Below, one piece after another: positions 1 to 11,191 of a DNA stretch of 64,000 nt. The notes under the pieces were generated by a model. It ran no database searches. It was not told where the DNA came from and saw only the letters and a program-made list of their open reading frames with translations. Within the stretch, counting starts at the first letter, position 1. Each line of letters opens with the position of its first letter. The stretch is from Purshia tridentata (lineage: Eukaryota; Streptophyta; Magnoliopsida; Rosales; Rosaceae), in NCBI GenBank assembly GCA_003254885.1, contig QANT01002714.1, positions 1 through 64,000 on the forward strand, given 5' to 3'. A program made the translations under genes and the position numbers.

Positions 1-3000
1 CCATCGAAAATTTCCACAAAACCGAAATTTAACTCATTGGTAGTACGTATCTAAAACAAATTAAATTATTAGATGATCAATAGGTTAAGTAAATTATAGA
101 TTAAATAAAAGGAAAAGGTTAGGGAATTATGAAAAAGAGGATGACATCTTAACTTCTCCATATATATATAATAGAATTCATACATTTTAATGTAATGCAT
201 GCAAGTCAATTGGACATGAATATTTGGGTCCCTGGAGGGTAACGTTGTAGTGAGTAGGTGAAAAGCTAGCCATTACAAAACTTTGGTTAATGTAGTTAAA
301 GTCACAGCTAGGCACGAGTGGTGTGATCCCCACCATTGAGAAAATAGTAGTACTACTTCAACAATTGAGTACTACTACAGCATTGGAAAAGAGGCCAAAG
401 GCCAGAGAAACTTGATTATCTCCGTGATAAGGGACGTGGCATCACAGACAAGAGAGCGAAAGAGAAAAAGGGAAGGGAGGCCATTCATGAAATGTCATTA
501 AATTAAAAAGCAACAAAAATTAAGAATCCAATGGCGACCAAAGAGAGTGCAAACTGCAAAGCCTTAATTCTCAGTGTCTGCTCAGAATCTTCTAAAGCAT
601 ATATGATCGGCACATTGCTTAATTATCAGCAGATGAGGGTCAAAAGAGAAAGTTATGGAATGATATCAAAAGCTAGTGAAGAAAAAGGTATGCATAATGA
701 TGATGAAGAGATAGAAGGAAGGAGAAGGTTTCAAACTTTTTGACATTTTTTGTGAGCGACTGTGTAGACTGATCGAAGCTTCATCAGCAGTGGACCAATA
801 GAGCCCCCAATGCTTCTTGTTTCACATGGGTTTGAGGTTGTTGGATTCAACTGCAACTGTGTCCATACAGTAAAAACAATGTGTCTGTCTCAGTCTTGTC
901 TGATCAGGTAAATAAATTAAATTAAATATGTGATGACAATCACATGACATGATCATCATATCATCATACTACAAAATGTGTGATGCATCTGATGTGTGTT
1001 TATTTATCTGATATGGCATCACCGACAGAGAGAAGGAATGGGTCCCTAAACCTCAATGCCCAAACTTCGGATCTTTTACTCAAGTCAATTGAGAATAAAT
1101 GTACTATATTGTTGATCATACATATCATAGAGCTAGGTTGGATCAACTTGACTATGTAAGTTTCACCCTTATAACGATGTGTTTCAAGTGGTTCCAGTTC
1201 CACTACTTTAAGAAATTAAATGTGGTTTGGTTTATTGACTAACTAATGCTGGCAAGGTACCAACTCAACAACCTGCCCAAATGATCTGGCAAATGAAGAG
1301 TCTTAAGTAATTACAGAGCTATGGGCTATGCCCAACCCATGCATGAATGTATGTGCCTAATAAAATTTGGGCTTCAATTGACCTTTGGTTTTTACAACTG
1401 CATCTTCCCCCCATAAATTGTTTTAATCATAAATTATCTTCAAGGATAAAAAATTCAATTTTAACTGAAAATTTACCTAAAATAAAATTAAACCAGCTTT
1501 TAGCACTTACAGCACTTTTAAAAATAGTTTACCAAACACTTTATCTCACAGCATCTTTTTCTCACTACACAGCAGAAACAGTTTTTTCTCACCATACATC
1601 AATCCCAAATTAGCACTTAGCATGTGTATAGTCAACGGTGTAAAAAAAATGCTACTGACATTATATCGGAGCTAATTTTGAAGTTGCATGTGCAATTTTT
1701 AGAATATTTTGAGCTTGCATATGCAATTTTATGATGTAGATGCATATGTTTAGGTTATAGATGCAAGCTGCCGAGTGCTCAAAAAGAACTATCTGAGTGC
1801 TTAGTAAGAATTTTGTTCTGGAAGTTAATTATTGAGCCAAATACATGGTGGGTTAAGCTTGCTTTATTTTTTATTTTTTTTTTACTTTCTAGGTAAAGTA
1901 TTCTTGTTTTAAAGTCTGACATATTAATTAGCGAGGATAGCTAAGAAGTAACCAAGCGTCAAATACAAGGATTAACATAGTAGAAGAGTCTCTGAAATGA
2001 AGAAGAAAAAGAAAAAAATTGCACCTCCTTAATCCTCATAGTAGAATTGTGGGTTGAGAAGAGAATATGAAATCTCAACTCACATAACGAGGCCATCTTA
2101 TACTTTCATGTGCAAAGCAAGTTAGTTTTCCTTCAGAAAAATGGTTAGTTCTCTAACGAAGTCATGAAAACGAGTTATTTTGTGAAGAAATCCCAAGATA
2201 AGTTGAGTGGATTGCTTCCAACCTTCCAGGTATCTAGCCCTTTTCAAAATAGATAAAAATAAGAAAAAATTTGAGGAATTAAGAAACTGTGTATTGCGTT
2301 CGAGCCCAAAACCTTTATTGATGCTTTTTGTTTTGGTAGATTTGATGAAAAGATAATTGAGCTAGATTCATGAAAGGAATGGTGAAGTGTAACGAAAGAG
2401 AATGAATTAAGTTCAAATAAATTCAGCACCATTCTTAATATTTCTGGAAGGTTTTCATGCTCATTTGCAAGTTAGTAAGCAAAAACAAAACAGAGCAAAA
2501 GATGAGATGCACATATATAATAAGGGAAATGAACTAGGTTCTAGCTAAGTTGCTCACTGATATAGACCCCCATCAAACAAATTCAAGTTATAAGTTTATA
2601 TATTCAGTGCATGTGTACAAGGTCATTACTTTGCACTACAAAAACTACCTATAAGGGTTGATTGTCTTTGACTAATATCTTCGGAGCTAAAGGTCCTACC
2701 AATATTAATACTTCATATTACAAAATTGGTTCCTAAACAGGCTTTCCAATCTGTCCTTATAACAATCACGTGTCTTTGTGAATATGCAAATGTGATTAAA
2801 GTCTCTTCTCCAGTCAAGAAAACATTATTGAAAATGTGAACCAATTTATGGAAGGATATTTGATTGCAAAATCAAATCATTGAGGAAATTGAAACAAAAT
2901 CTTCAATTTTATACATAAATTAATTACTCATGTTACAAAATTTTCCACCTAATGACCCTGATGCTATAATACCTTAGTTTAAGATTAATGCAATTTCAGA

Positions 3001-3366
3001 AGGCTTGTTTTCTGTTTTTGCCAGTGAACAAAAACACAGCTCACTCATTCTCTTCAGTGCAGGAGATTCATTCTTCCCCAAAAGAAATTTGTCTGGTACA
3101 ATGAACATCGTACTTGTAACACAATCCAGCTCTGCTCATAAGCAATTAGCTCATTCTAAAATCAATCAATCTCGGTAAATCTCAGAACAAGATGTGCCTC
3201 CATCAATAGCAGCAGCTAATTTACCTATTAACCAAGATCATCCTCCATCATTCAATTGATTTGATCATGAGCTGGAAGGTCTCAATTACGCAAAGTCATG
3301 AGCAGTGAACCGAAAATTTGAAGTCAAATTTGATGGCAAAGATGCTTGTGCATGCCTCAAATGTGT
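1..3366. other. Intergenic region, no gene recognised
   Basis: AT-rich sequence downstream of UPM1. The longest open frames are short. A 70-codon frame at 531-743 (+) begins with a plausible ATG but is low in complexity and matches no family I know. About 1390-1620 is rich in short A/T runs and could be a decayed small transposon, but I see no clean ends. The last few hundred bases probably hold the UPM1 3' UTR, because that gene ends at 3367 on the minus strand. Confidence 0.5.
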
Positions 3367-6300
3367 CTATATCACTTCTACAAGACAGGACACTTCCTTC
3401 GAAGAATGTGGCCACAATGGTGAAAGTTCAACTACTTTCCCAATGATGATCAGCGTTGGTGATACTAACTCTGCTGACATAATTTCATCAGCAAGATCCT
3501 TCAGTTCTGCGAAAACCTGTATGAATGCATATGCAACAATAATCAGCTTACCATTAACAGAAGCATATTTTTCTTTTCTATTTTGATTTACAATTCTTCA
3601 ACAAGGGGGAGAAACTATGCTTGTATCACAAACTTTGAAAGGGATCATTAACATAAATCAAGCATACTGGACATTTATCATTTTAATTTCCAATGACAGC
3701 TTCATTAGTACTTTATATCATTGTACAAATCATACCCTCTTGCAATTTTCAAAATTAAATAAACAAAAGCAACAAAACTAAAAACTTGGATCCAATGTCC
3801 TAGAAAAACATGAAAATACTCGGTTAGTAAAAATGCAGCTACACCAGAATGCCTTTTCAATTAACATATATCGCATCAGAATGCCTTTTTGGGTTTCACC
3901 ATTTCAGGTCATTCTACAGTAATGCAATTTTAATTTTTTAATGTCTGATAGCTAGCTTTTTGTTTCGAAATATTAGTGGACAACTTGTCTAGTGTGATTA
4001 TAATTTTTCAACAGATTTAATAAAATTTTGTATCTCAAAAAAAAAAACAAACATGTTTCACATTAAATGTTCCTCGGAAATATCACAGATGTGCCACATA
4101 CTTTTAATGAATTCATAGTGAATGTTGCAATGAGCAATATATAGATCAATTAGTCACTGCACCTTGGAACACACATCAGAGCAATAAGGTAGACCTATAT
4201 ACAAAAAGTGGCCACTGCATTTCTTATTTGATTATTAGTGTGCAATGAATTCAATCCTAACCTGGAGTACTTTTACATGAAAATGCTCACTTTCAAGAAT
4301 CAAACCTATGACTATACTTATAGCCTGAGACAATTAGTTGATATAATCTACATTAGCTTTGAACAGAAAATAGAGAACCGGTAGCAAACAGTATTTTCAG
4401 TAAAGGCTTCATATATAGTTGCACAATTTAAAGAAATGATGTCTAAAATGATTTAAGTAATCATAAGGAGACCTAAATTGATTTAGGTGATGATTCTTGA
4501 CAACCTTCTCCAAATTTGAATGGAATATTCATTGTCCATGACAGTTCTATTGTCCTATTTTAAGTAGACATATCAATAAATATTTGGTATTTTATGTACT
4601 TATTAAGGGGCAATTAGACATTCCCCACAGGCATAACACAACCTTGTGTCTAATGACAATTGACAAATAACAGAGTTCTCCCAGGTTTTCAGTTTAATAA
4701 TTAATGATAGATGTCCTAACACTAAAAATGATATACAGGTATTTAGGTAAAGAGATTGACACATTTGGAATGCAACATGGTATACACATGGTAGCCAGAT
4801 CAATGCACAAATAGAAGATCATTCTTACCATGTGTTGTTTAGGTGTGGTCCCTCGTTCAACTGCAACAGCTGGCGTATTTGGTGGCAGACCATGATGCAC
4901 CAACTTTTTAGCAAGAGAGGGGAGAGTCGACAAACCCATGTAAACCACCTAGGTCGAATTGGGGTCAGCTGCATTCTCCGCCACAAATAGAGGATCTGTT
5001 CCTCCCTTCCTGGAGTGCCCAGTGAGAAATCTGACACTGTTGGCTACACCTCGATGAGTTAATGGAATCCCTAGCTCTGCTGCTATTCCTGAAGCAGCAG
5101 TAATGCCTGAAAAGTTAAAAATAAAATAAAATTGATACATTTATAAGCAAGTCCCTACCCAGTGATCTTTACCAAGCTGTCTCAAACCATATAACAGCTT
5201 TACTTCTTCAGAAAATAATATTTCAGAGTGAAAGAAGGATGCATAATTTGGCTAAGGGGAGGGTTTTTTTAAATTAAAAAAAACCGACAAGCTGGGGTTT
5301 TCTTCTTTTTCTTCTTGGTCAGAAAGCTAGGAGTTCTTTGTTACATGAAAAATGGCCACAACCTAAATAGAGTGATATTTCTGCCTAGAGTCCTACTACC
5401 TTATAGCATAGTCAAAATGATCAAGACTACCCTGAGTTTTCCCTCAAATTAAAAGTTACATGCCATGTTATTTTCCTCATATCCATTCATTTCATCTCAC
5501 TAGTGCTCCCTGTCCATAAAGTCCTATGGCCTATGTGCTCAAATGAATCTTAAGAAATTAAGAAGCAATGTATACTCATCTCAGGTACCTTTTAAATAAG
5601 AAATTTTCAATAAGAAACAAAGCAAAATGCCAATGAAATGTCAGGATGTTAAGGAACCAACTGAAAAAATAGAATTTTGCAACAGGAATTACATAGCTCA
5701 TAATGCTCAAGGACAACAGATCCGTTGCCACTGCTGACAATGCTAAATTTTCTGAAATGACAATTGAAACGTTATCAACTTTTTGAGATGGATGGCATAC
5801 ATTACACTGGCTCCACTCAAGATTTTGAGGATCCTCGCTTTGAAAAACAATGGGCAAATAACGAAGCCATCTAATGTCCATGAGACATTCTAATTTTCTC
5901 ATAAAAATTCTCAACCACGTAGTATTTACTAAGACTGATTTATAATTGTACCTGGAATAACTTGCACTTGAATTCCTTGTTGTCGCAGAAAATCCATCTC
6001 TTCTCCACCCCTTCCAAACACCTAATAGACAAACAATATGTTTCACTACAAATTTCACAAGACAATGCACCATTACAACCTGTAACAACTGTCATAACTT
6101 TCTGAAAATTCAATATAGAAACTCACCAGTGGATCCCCTCCTTTTAGTCTCACAACAATAGCTCCAGCTTCAGCAAAACTCAGTAGCAATTCATGTATCT
6201 CCTCCTGAAGGGGGGTAAAACAATCGAGTTCATTTCCCAATTCAACACAATCCCAATTGCAAAAACCACACTCTATGTATCACCAAATAAAAGGTCAAGT

Positions 6301-7012
6301 AAAACTCTAATTAAATTCATTAAAATATTCCCAGATGCAAACGAATACCCAATTCACCAAATTGCCCAAAGATTTCAAATTTATAGTGACAAGAATTCAT
6401 ACTAGAAACCCAATTGATAAACAAAACAAAAATGTGAAATTTGGTTTCTGCTAATACAAGAAATGCTAATAAAGATTAGTGCTTACCTGGGTTCTGCTAT
6501 GGTACCCAGCAGTCTTGCCCACATAGAGAAGTCTAGCACCAGAGCCAACCAAATCCAACACATCATTGGACACCAACCTATCGTACAACAATAAATCAGC
6601 ACTCTGCATAACTCTCACAACCTTCAATGTCAAGAGCTCAGGGTCCCCAGGCCCTGTCCCCACCAAGTACACATTGCCAGTCCCACAGTTGCCTCCACCA
6701 CAACCTCTTTCACTCTCTCTCCTCTCTCAGCACCTGAAGCAGCTTTCTCAGCTCCGGTAGCTACAAAGCAATGTCATTTTGCCTTAAAGAATCGGTCAGG
6801 AGAGAGCATATAGTGGTTTGCTCCAATTGGTTATTGTACAGCCACTGGTCTCTCTGGTACCTCTCAATAGGACTCTTCTCTGTAAAAGGTGAAGAATAAG
6901 AGGAGTTGAAGTGTAAAGAACAAATGGGTTGTGGGTTTAAGGAGTAGGGTTTTCTGAAACGGGTGGAAGATAAAGAGGAAGACAGAGATTGAAGCCTACA
7001 GACAAGAGCCAT
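3367..7012 (-). CDS. UPM1: Uroporphyrinogen-III C-methyltransferase (SUMT), plastid; frame interrupted in exon 1
   Basis: SUMT adds two methyl groups from S-adenosylmethionine to uroporphyrinogen III, giving precorrin-2 for siroheme, the cofactor of nitrite and sulfite reductases in the plastid. Five exons can be read: 6487-7012, 6127-6204, 5952-6021, 4829-5106 and 3367-3516, all with GT-AG borders. Exon 1 gives a transit-peptide-like start and then the SUMT signature [16 protein letters not shown]. Later exons give [36 protein letters not shown] and the final [15 protein letters not shown] chose ATG 7012 rather than 7024 because the family begins MALV. Exon 1 carries a TAG at 6761-6763 where relatives have Gln, then a one-base frame offset in the GA-rich stretch 6711-6730. 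Both fall between transit peptide and catalytic domain. The catalytic frame is otherwise whole, with an ATG at 6672 just before YLVG. It is either a damaged copy or two sequence errors. Confidence 0.85.
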
Positions 7013-7587
7013 AGTAACACACAAACACAGAAAAAATGATTTAGAGTGGAAGAGATCAGCGTGACTTGAGTTTTGTAGTCAGCCTACTTAAGTATTGCGG
7101 GGTGGCAGTAAGAGGAAGTGTTTGATTTGGAATGTGGGACCCTTCAGCAGACGAGGAGGCCAAGTAGCTTTTAGGCTCTAATGAGGGACACTTTTTCTAG
7201 TTTTATTTTCTTTTGGCAACTTCGCTCTTTTGCTTTTGAGTGAACGTCATAATCATCATTCATAAAGGACAACGCATTAATTATCAACAGTGAACTTCAA
7301 AAAGAAAATCAAATGATTCTGTTTTAGAAATGAATATAATGTTTCTGAAATACCATGACACATTTGATTAAAATATGGAATCATCATCATACATTAAAAA
7401 GACTTTTCTAACAATTAAGAATTTCTAGACTCATCACTGGTCATACTCATACATCATACACAAGCGTTGGCAGTCAGGCTTTCAGAGAACTAATGACTTC
7501 TTGTGAAAACACATTACAAGCAAGCAACAAGAAAAACATCCAAGGCTAATACAGATGACTTCATTCAAACAAACTGACGAGAACTGC
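7013..7587. other. Intergenic: UPM1 upstream region
   Basis: This stretch lies between the UPM1 start and the stop codon of the SKIP C-terminal copy, both on the minus strand. It should contain the UPM1 promoter. I see no open frame or repeat of note. Confidence 0.4.
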
Positions 7588-8316
7588 TTAGCGACCCCTT
7601 TCAAACCCAATACGAGTTCTGCTGGATCCCCCTTCATAGCCATCCCGCATTGAAGACCCAGCACTTGCTCTCATTGTCCCTCCTGAACCAACTTTATCCA
7701 TGGCTTTCTTACCCTTCTTCACCTCTGTCAAGAACTGGTCCAACCCAAATGGATCAGCTTCTTCAGCATCCTTCTCAAACTCAACTGGTCTATCTCTTGG
7801 ACCGGTCCTCTCAGCGGCTCCGCCAAATCCTTTGTCAGGTTTGAAGCGGTCAGTCTTCAAAATCTTATCCAACTGCTCATCTGCACCTCCATACATATCA
7901 GAATCAGCATCCTTCTTAGGCCTGTACAGGGTTGAAAGTGTAGGCTGAGCAGTAAACAAGCCCTTGTCATAAACATTGTATTGGTCATCAGTGGCAAACC
8001 CAGAGTCCATTCCTTTCTCCTGGTTGAACAACCTCTGGTCATACATAACTTCTCCTCCTCTTCCAGCTCCAGCAGAAGCCATTCCAAGGGCAACTTTCTC
8101 ACTAATATCACGATCTCTATCTCTTGTAATTTTACTTTTCTTCCCCATCGCTGCATCTTTGGCCTCCAACCTTCTCTCCCTTTCCCTCTCTCGACGTCGC
8201 TCTTCACGGATCTTCTCCCGCTGCAACCTCTCTTCTCTTTCCTCCCTTGTCTCCTTTGGGTAATCCACCTCCTTTTCCCTTGGACGCACATGATCCCCTC
8301 TCGTATCAGTATCCAT
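7588..8316 (-). pseudogene. SKIP/SNW1 C-terminal fragment, 242-codon open frame
   Basis: SKIP (SNW domain protein) is a spliceosome and transcription cofactor. This frame reproduces the C-terminal part of plant SKIP: MDTDTRGD at the start, the Arg/Glu-rich block EREERLQREKIREERR, then GMASAGAGRGGEVMYDQRLF, FATDDQYNVYDKGLFTAQ, DADSDMYGGADEQLDKI and the end SSRTRIGFERGR with a stop at 7588. It has no internal stop. The whole SNW domain and the N-terminus are missing from this frame. Sequence just upstream (8317-8378) no longer resembles SKIP, and 71 bases upstream lies the left end of a Mutator-like element that carries the preceding part of the protein. About 35 residues that should link the two pieces are absent. 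The open frame could still be annotated as a short gene, but a translated product without the SNW domain would probably not be functional. Plant SKIP genes often lack introns in the coding region, so a retrocopy cannot be told from a DNA copy. Confidence 0.8.
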
Positions 8317-8387
8317 TGCCGATATTTTTCTTTTATTAACACACTCCTCATTTCGAAAAACAAAAAACAAAAAACTCATTTAAAATT

Positions 8388-8534
8388 GGGAAATTGCCTC
8401 AAATAAACCAAATTAATTCTAAAAAGACTTTTTTAGACCATTCAAAAATTTTTAAACTTTTTTAACTCTTTGGCACAAAATAGGACAAAAATACCCCTTT
8501 CATCATCATCTCCTTCTGAACTTTAGATCTCATC
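8388..8534 (+). repeat. Left inverted arm of the Mutator-like element
   Basis: It pairs with 10196-10339 in inverted orientation over about 145 bp with a few substitutions and small gaps near the outer end. The inner part, about 8500-8534, is SKIP coding sequence (antisense of MRSKVQKEMMMK). Pairing stops abruptly after the bases for MRSKVQ. Confidence 0.85.
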
Positions 8535-9075
8535 GCAATTGCTTCTCTAGCCTTCTGCTCTGTTACATACAAACACTCAGAAAGCTTTGCAAAATTATCA
8601 TTAATCTGAACATCTTGAAGGCCTCTCCCATCAGCTACAAGACGTTTGTCCATTGGGATGGTATACCTTTTTGGGTTCTTCCAGTTTGAAATACAAGGTG
8701 GAATCTTCCAATCTTGCTGGTCTTTCACAGTCACTAGGCGACGTGGGGTGGGGACCTAGAAGCCCTTAGAACACGCTTATGCTTGAACTTAGGAGGCTCG
8801 AGTGGGTCCATATGCATCTCCACCAGATTTGGCTGTGCAGCACTCAATTTAACATTCATAATCTTCTCAAGTGCAGCTTTTGTTTCTATTGTTGTTTATT
8901 CAATCACTTTCTGCATCTCTTCCTCCTCTTCATCCTCATCCATTTGATCTTCCTCATTCTTCAAAATTTTAGGCACAAGATCTTTATGTTGCGAGTAGAC
9001 AATTTCTTTGAATTCTCGTTCGGCTTAACAGTTCGGCTTAACAATGGCATCGTACACAATGTTTCCATGGGCTTC
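8495..9075 (-). pseudogene. SKIP/SNW domain fragment inside the Mutator-like element
   Basis: Reading down the minus strand from 9075, the pieces follow plant SKIP in order: VEAHGNIVYDAIVKPN, then IVYSQHKDLVPKILKN, an acidic run, TKAALEKIMNVKLSAAQP, then LEPPKFKHKRVLRAS, VTVKDQQDWKIPPCISNW, KRLVADGRGLQDVQIND and RSKVQKEMMMK. About 35 residues are missing between SAAQP and the VEMHMDPLEPP block. There are stop codons after the PN of the first piece and after QKVIE, and frame changes near VLRAS. The longest open part is 8462-8734 and runs into element sequence after MMMKG. This is a decayed gene piece. The order and strand match the C-terminal fragment at 7588-8316, so one ancestral SKIP copy may have supplied both. 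Confidence 0.8.
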
Positions 9076-9501
9076 CACTATTTGTCCACTACCTGTACAC
9101 CATTTGTACAAATCTTGTAAATAGGCAGTACAAATAGACTCAACTCTTTCAAGTACACATGGTGTACAAACAATGGACAGGTTGTGGACAAACCAAGGAT
9201 AATAGTTCTGCAACACGAGTTAACATGTTCACCATTGTCCACTGCATGTACACCATTTGTACAGACTTTCTAAACAAGTAGTACAAATAGACCCAACCCC
9301 TTCAAGTACGGATGGTGTACAAATAGTGGACAAATGGTGGACACATTAACTCATGTTACAGGACTAAACTGTCCTTGGTTTGTCCACAACCTGTCTACTG
9401 TTTGTACACCATGTGTACTTGAAGGAATTGGGTCTATTTGTACTGCCTGTGTACAACGCCTGTACAAATGGTGGATTTTACAAGGCCTATTTGTGAGAAT
9501 T
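9076..9501. repeat. Palindromic cluster of three ~135-150-bp units
   Basis: Two direct copies (about 9090-9210 and 9243-9360, period 153) and one inverted copy (about 9365-9480) share the words GTACACCATTTGTAC, AGTACAAATAGACCCAA and GGACAGGTTGTGGACAAACC. The whole block can fold into a long imperfect hairpin. It ends at 9494-9501 with AATTTCCC, the inverse of the GGGAAATT that starts the surrounding element, so it may be a nested related element or duplicated terminal sequence. No coding potential is evident. Confidence 0.7.
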
Positions 9502-9938
9502 TCCCTTTCTTTGGTTTTCGACTTAATGGTGATTCCCACATCTACATAATTGTTCATGTTCCCGAAGTGGGGTTAACAAGTTAATTTCATGTAAAGCTTA
9601 ATTTCATGTTTCCTTTGATGCAAACTCATTGAAATTTGAAAGTGGAAATTGTAGACAACAAGCTGTTGAAATTACGGAAAAAATACACAAGATTTGATTG
9701 ATGATATGTGAAGGCAATTCTTAATTAGTTCTGTTTACTGTTATCGATATCTTACTTGTTCAATACCTTACTGTCATTGATACCTTACTCGTTAGACTCT
9801 GCCTAATAATATTGGAGGGTATAGATCCTTGCAAAAATTACCTGAAAGATCAAAACTGCCACTGCTCCTTGTATCCCTGTTAGAAAGTGCCATTGACTTG
9901 TAATGACACTAATACATATCCAAACAATTGGAAGTTTT

Positions 9939-10142
9939 CTATTTGGCCTTAATTGATTCTATGAGGTTCATGTAGCTGGGTCTCCATATATTAGTTTCCT
10001 CCACACTTTCCACCTTGGGAATGTTTCCAAACACTAGAGTTGGAGAAGCAGAAGTAGACAAAGTCGATGTTGAACTCTCATCCTGTAGAAAATCAGAACT
10101 TGGGGTAGAAGACGAGCGAGTTATTTGACTAACTGTGTGAGG
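9939..10142 (-). pseudogene. Second coding-like stretch inside the element, source gene unknown
   Basis: On the minus strand this stretch reads as an ordinary Ser/Thr-rich plant protein tail: RSSSTPSSDFLQDESS, SASPTLVFGNIPKVESVEET and NIWRPSYMNLIESIKAK, followed by a stop at 9939. Codon use looks coding and the frame continues upstream without a stop to about 10180. The SYMNLIESIKAK part recalls the short motif near the C-terminus of DUF4005/IQD-type proteins, but this is weak. It is most likely another captured host fragment. It has no start codon context and no downstream partner. Confidence 0.4.
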
Positions 10143-10195
10143 AGGTCTAGTAGAGATCTGAGTCTTTGTATGTAGTAGAGCAAAAAGCTAAAGAA

Positions 10196-10339
10196 GATGA
10201 GATCTAAAGTTCAGAAGGAAATGATGATGAAGGGGGTATTTTTGTCCCATTTTGTGCCAAAGAGTTAAAAAAGTCTAAAAATTTTTGGATGGTCTAAAAA
10301 AGTCTTTTTAGAATTAATTTGGTATATTGGGAATTTCCC
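10196..10339 (-). repeat. Right inverted arm of the Mutator-like element
   Basis: Inverse of 8388-8534. Its inner edge carries the bases for MRSKVQKEMMMK in the plus direction and its outer edge ends in TTTCCC, directly followed by the 9-bp target repeat TTTAAAATT at 10340-10348. Confidence 0.85.
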
Positions 10340-10348
10340 TTTAAAATT

Positions 10349-11191
10349 TTCTACTTTAGACTCTAACAATAAATATTTTATAATTTTATAATTTTGTATA
10401 TTCCATTCAGAGTTGAGTAAACAAATAGCTTATTATTAAGGAAATAAAAAAGAGAGTTGAACATCTAAGGAGAAATACAAAAAAATAATTGAAGTCGGTC
10501 CACTTTTAGTATTTTCATTGTTTAATATTAACACACTTTAAATTAACATGCTGACTTTAAGTATTTGAATGCTCAGTTTGTAAGTTACGACTCACGATTA
10601 CATGCACAATTACATTAAAAAAAAATGATCATTTACATGATTCTCAATAGTGATAATGATATTTGAACGCTCATTTATTTTATTTTTCTAAACGGTGAGG
10701 GTAAACGAGCCAATTTGCACTCATTTATTTTAATAATATAATAATATTTATTTTTTAACGCTCATTTATTTTTATAATATAATAATATTTTACTTCTAAA
10801 TAATTCAAAATCATTTGCTTTAGTTATTTATCTCATTTATTGGACTGATAAAATTATAAGGTAACAAATATTTTTCATGTTAAATTGCCACGTAAGTTAA
10901 TAAATGACATTTTTGACCTATTGATTCGCTACCTTCTTTAGAAATGTTCTTATAGTATAAACTAGGTTGATTTAGATATAAAAAATGAGTTTATTTATGA
11001 CTGAAATGTGTGCAATAGATAATTATTGCACACATTGAAGAACAAAACATGTGGTCATGATTCACTGTTTCATTCAAGAAACAAATGAAATTATTGTTTT
11101 CAACTGTGATACATAATTTACACGACTGTACAAGAGATGGCACATGTATCAACCATTGATTGAAATATGTTACAATTGAGACTTAATTCTA
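10349..11191. other. AT-rich intergenic region with a short tandem repeat
   Basis: No gene is seen. At 10717-10794 a unit of about 41 bases built on CTCATTTATTTT followed by ATAATATAATAATATT occurs twice, with a partial third copy near 10668. The right end probably holds the SPD1-like gene's 3' UTR. Confidence 0.5.

Larger units (their letters stand above)
8388..10339. mobile_element. Non-autonomous Mutator-like element (Pack-MULE type) with SKIP fragment
   Basis: The ends are inverted arms of about 145 bp (8388-8534 and 10196-10339) starting GGGAAATT. The element is flanked by a perfect 9-bp direct repeat TTTAAAATT at 8379-8387 and 10340-10348, the target-site size typical of Mutator-like elements. 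There is no transposase. Inside, from the left, are a decayed SKIP/SNW stretch on the minus strand to about 9075, a palindromic repeat cluster (9076-9501), mostly non-coding sequence, and a second coding-like stretch (9939-10142). Capture of host gene pieces is the mark of Pack-MULEs. Both arms contain the same 30-odd bases of SKIP coding sequence joined to the terminal sequence, so the inverted duplication formed after or during capture. The arms differ at few positions, which suggests a moderately young element. AT-rich target repeats can match by chance, but here they abut the arm ends exactly. Confidence 0.8.

Noticed and set aside
531-743. 70-codon ORF on the plus strand
   Set aside because: No recognisable similarity, weak composition and no supporting splice or promoter structure, so I could not call it a gene.
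7588-8316. Functional short SKIP gene
   Set aside because: It is open but lacks the SNW domain and its own promoter region, and adjoins the broken remainder, so a pseudogene is more likely.
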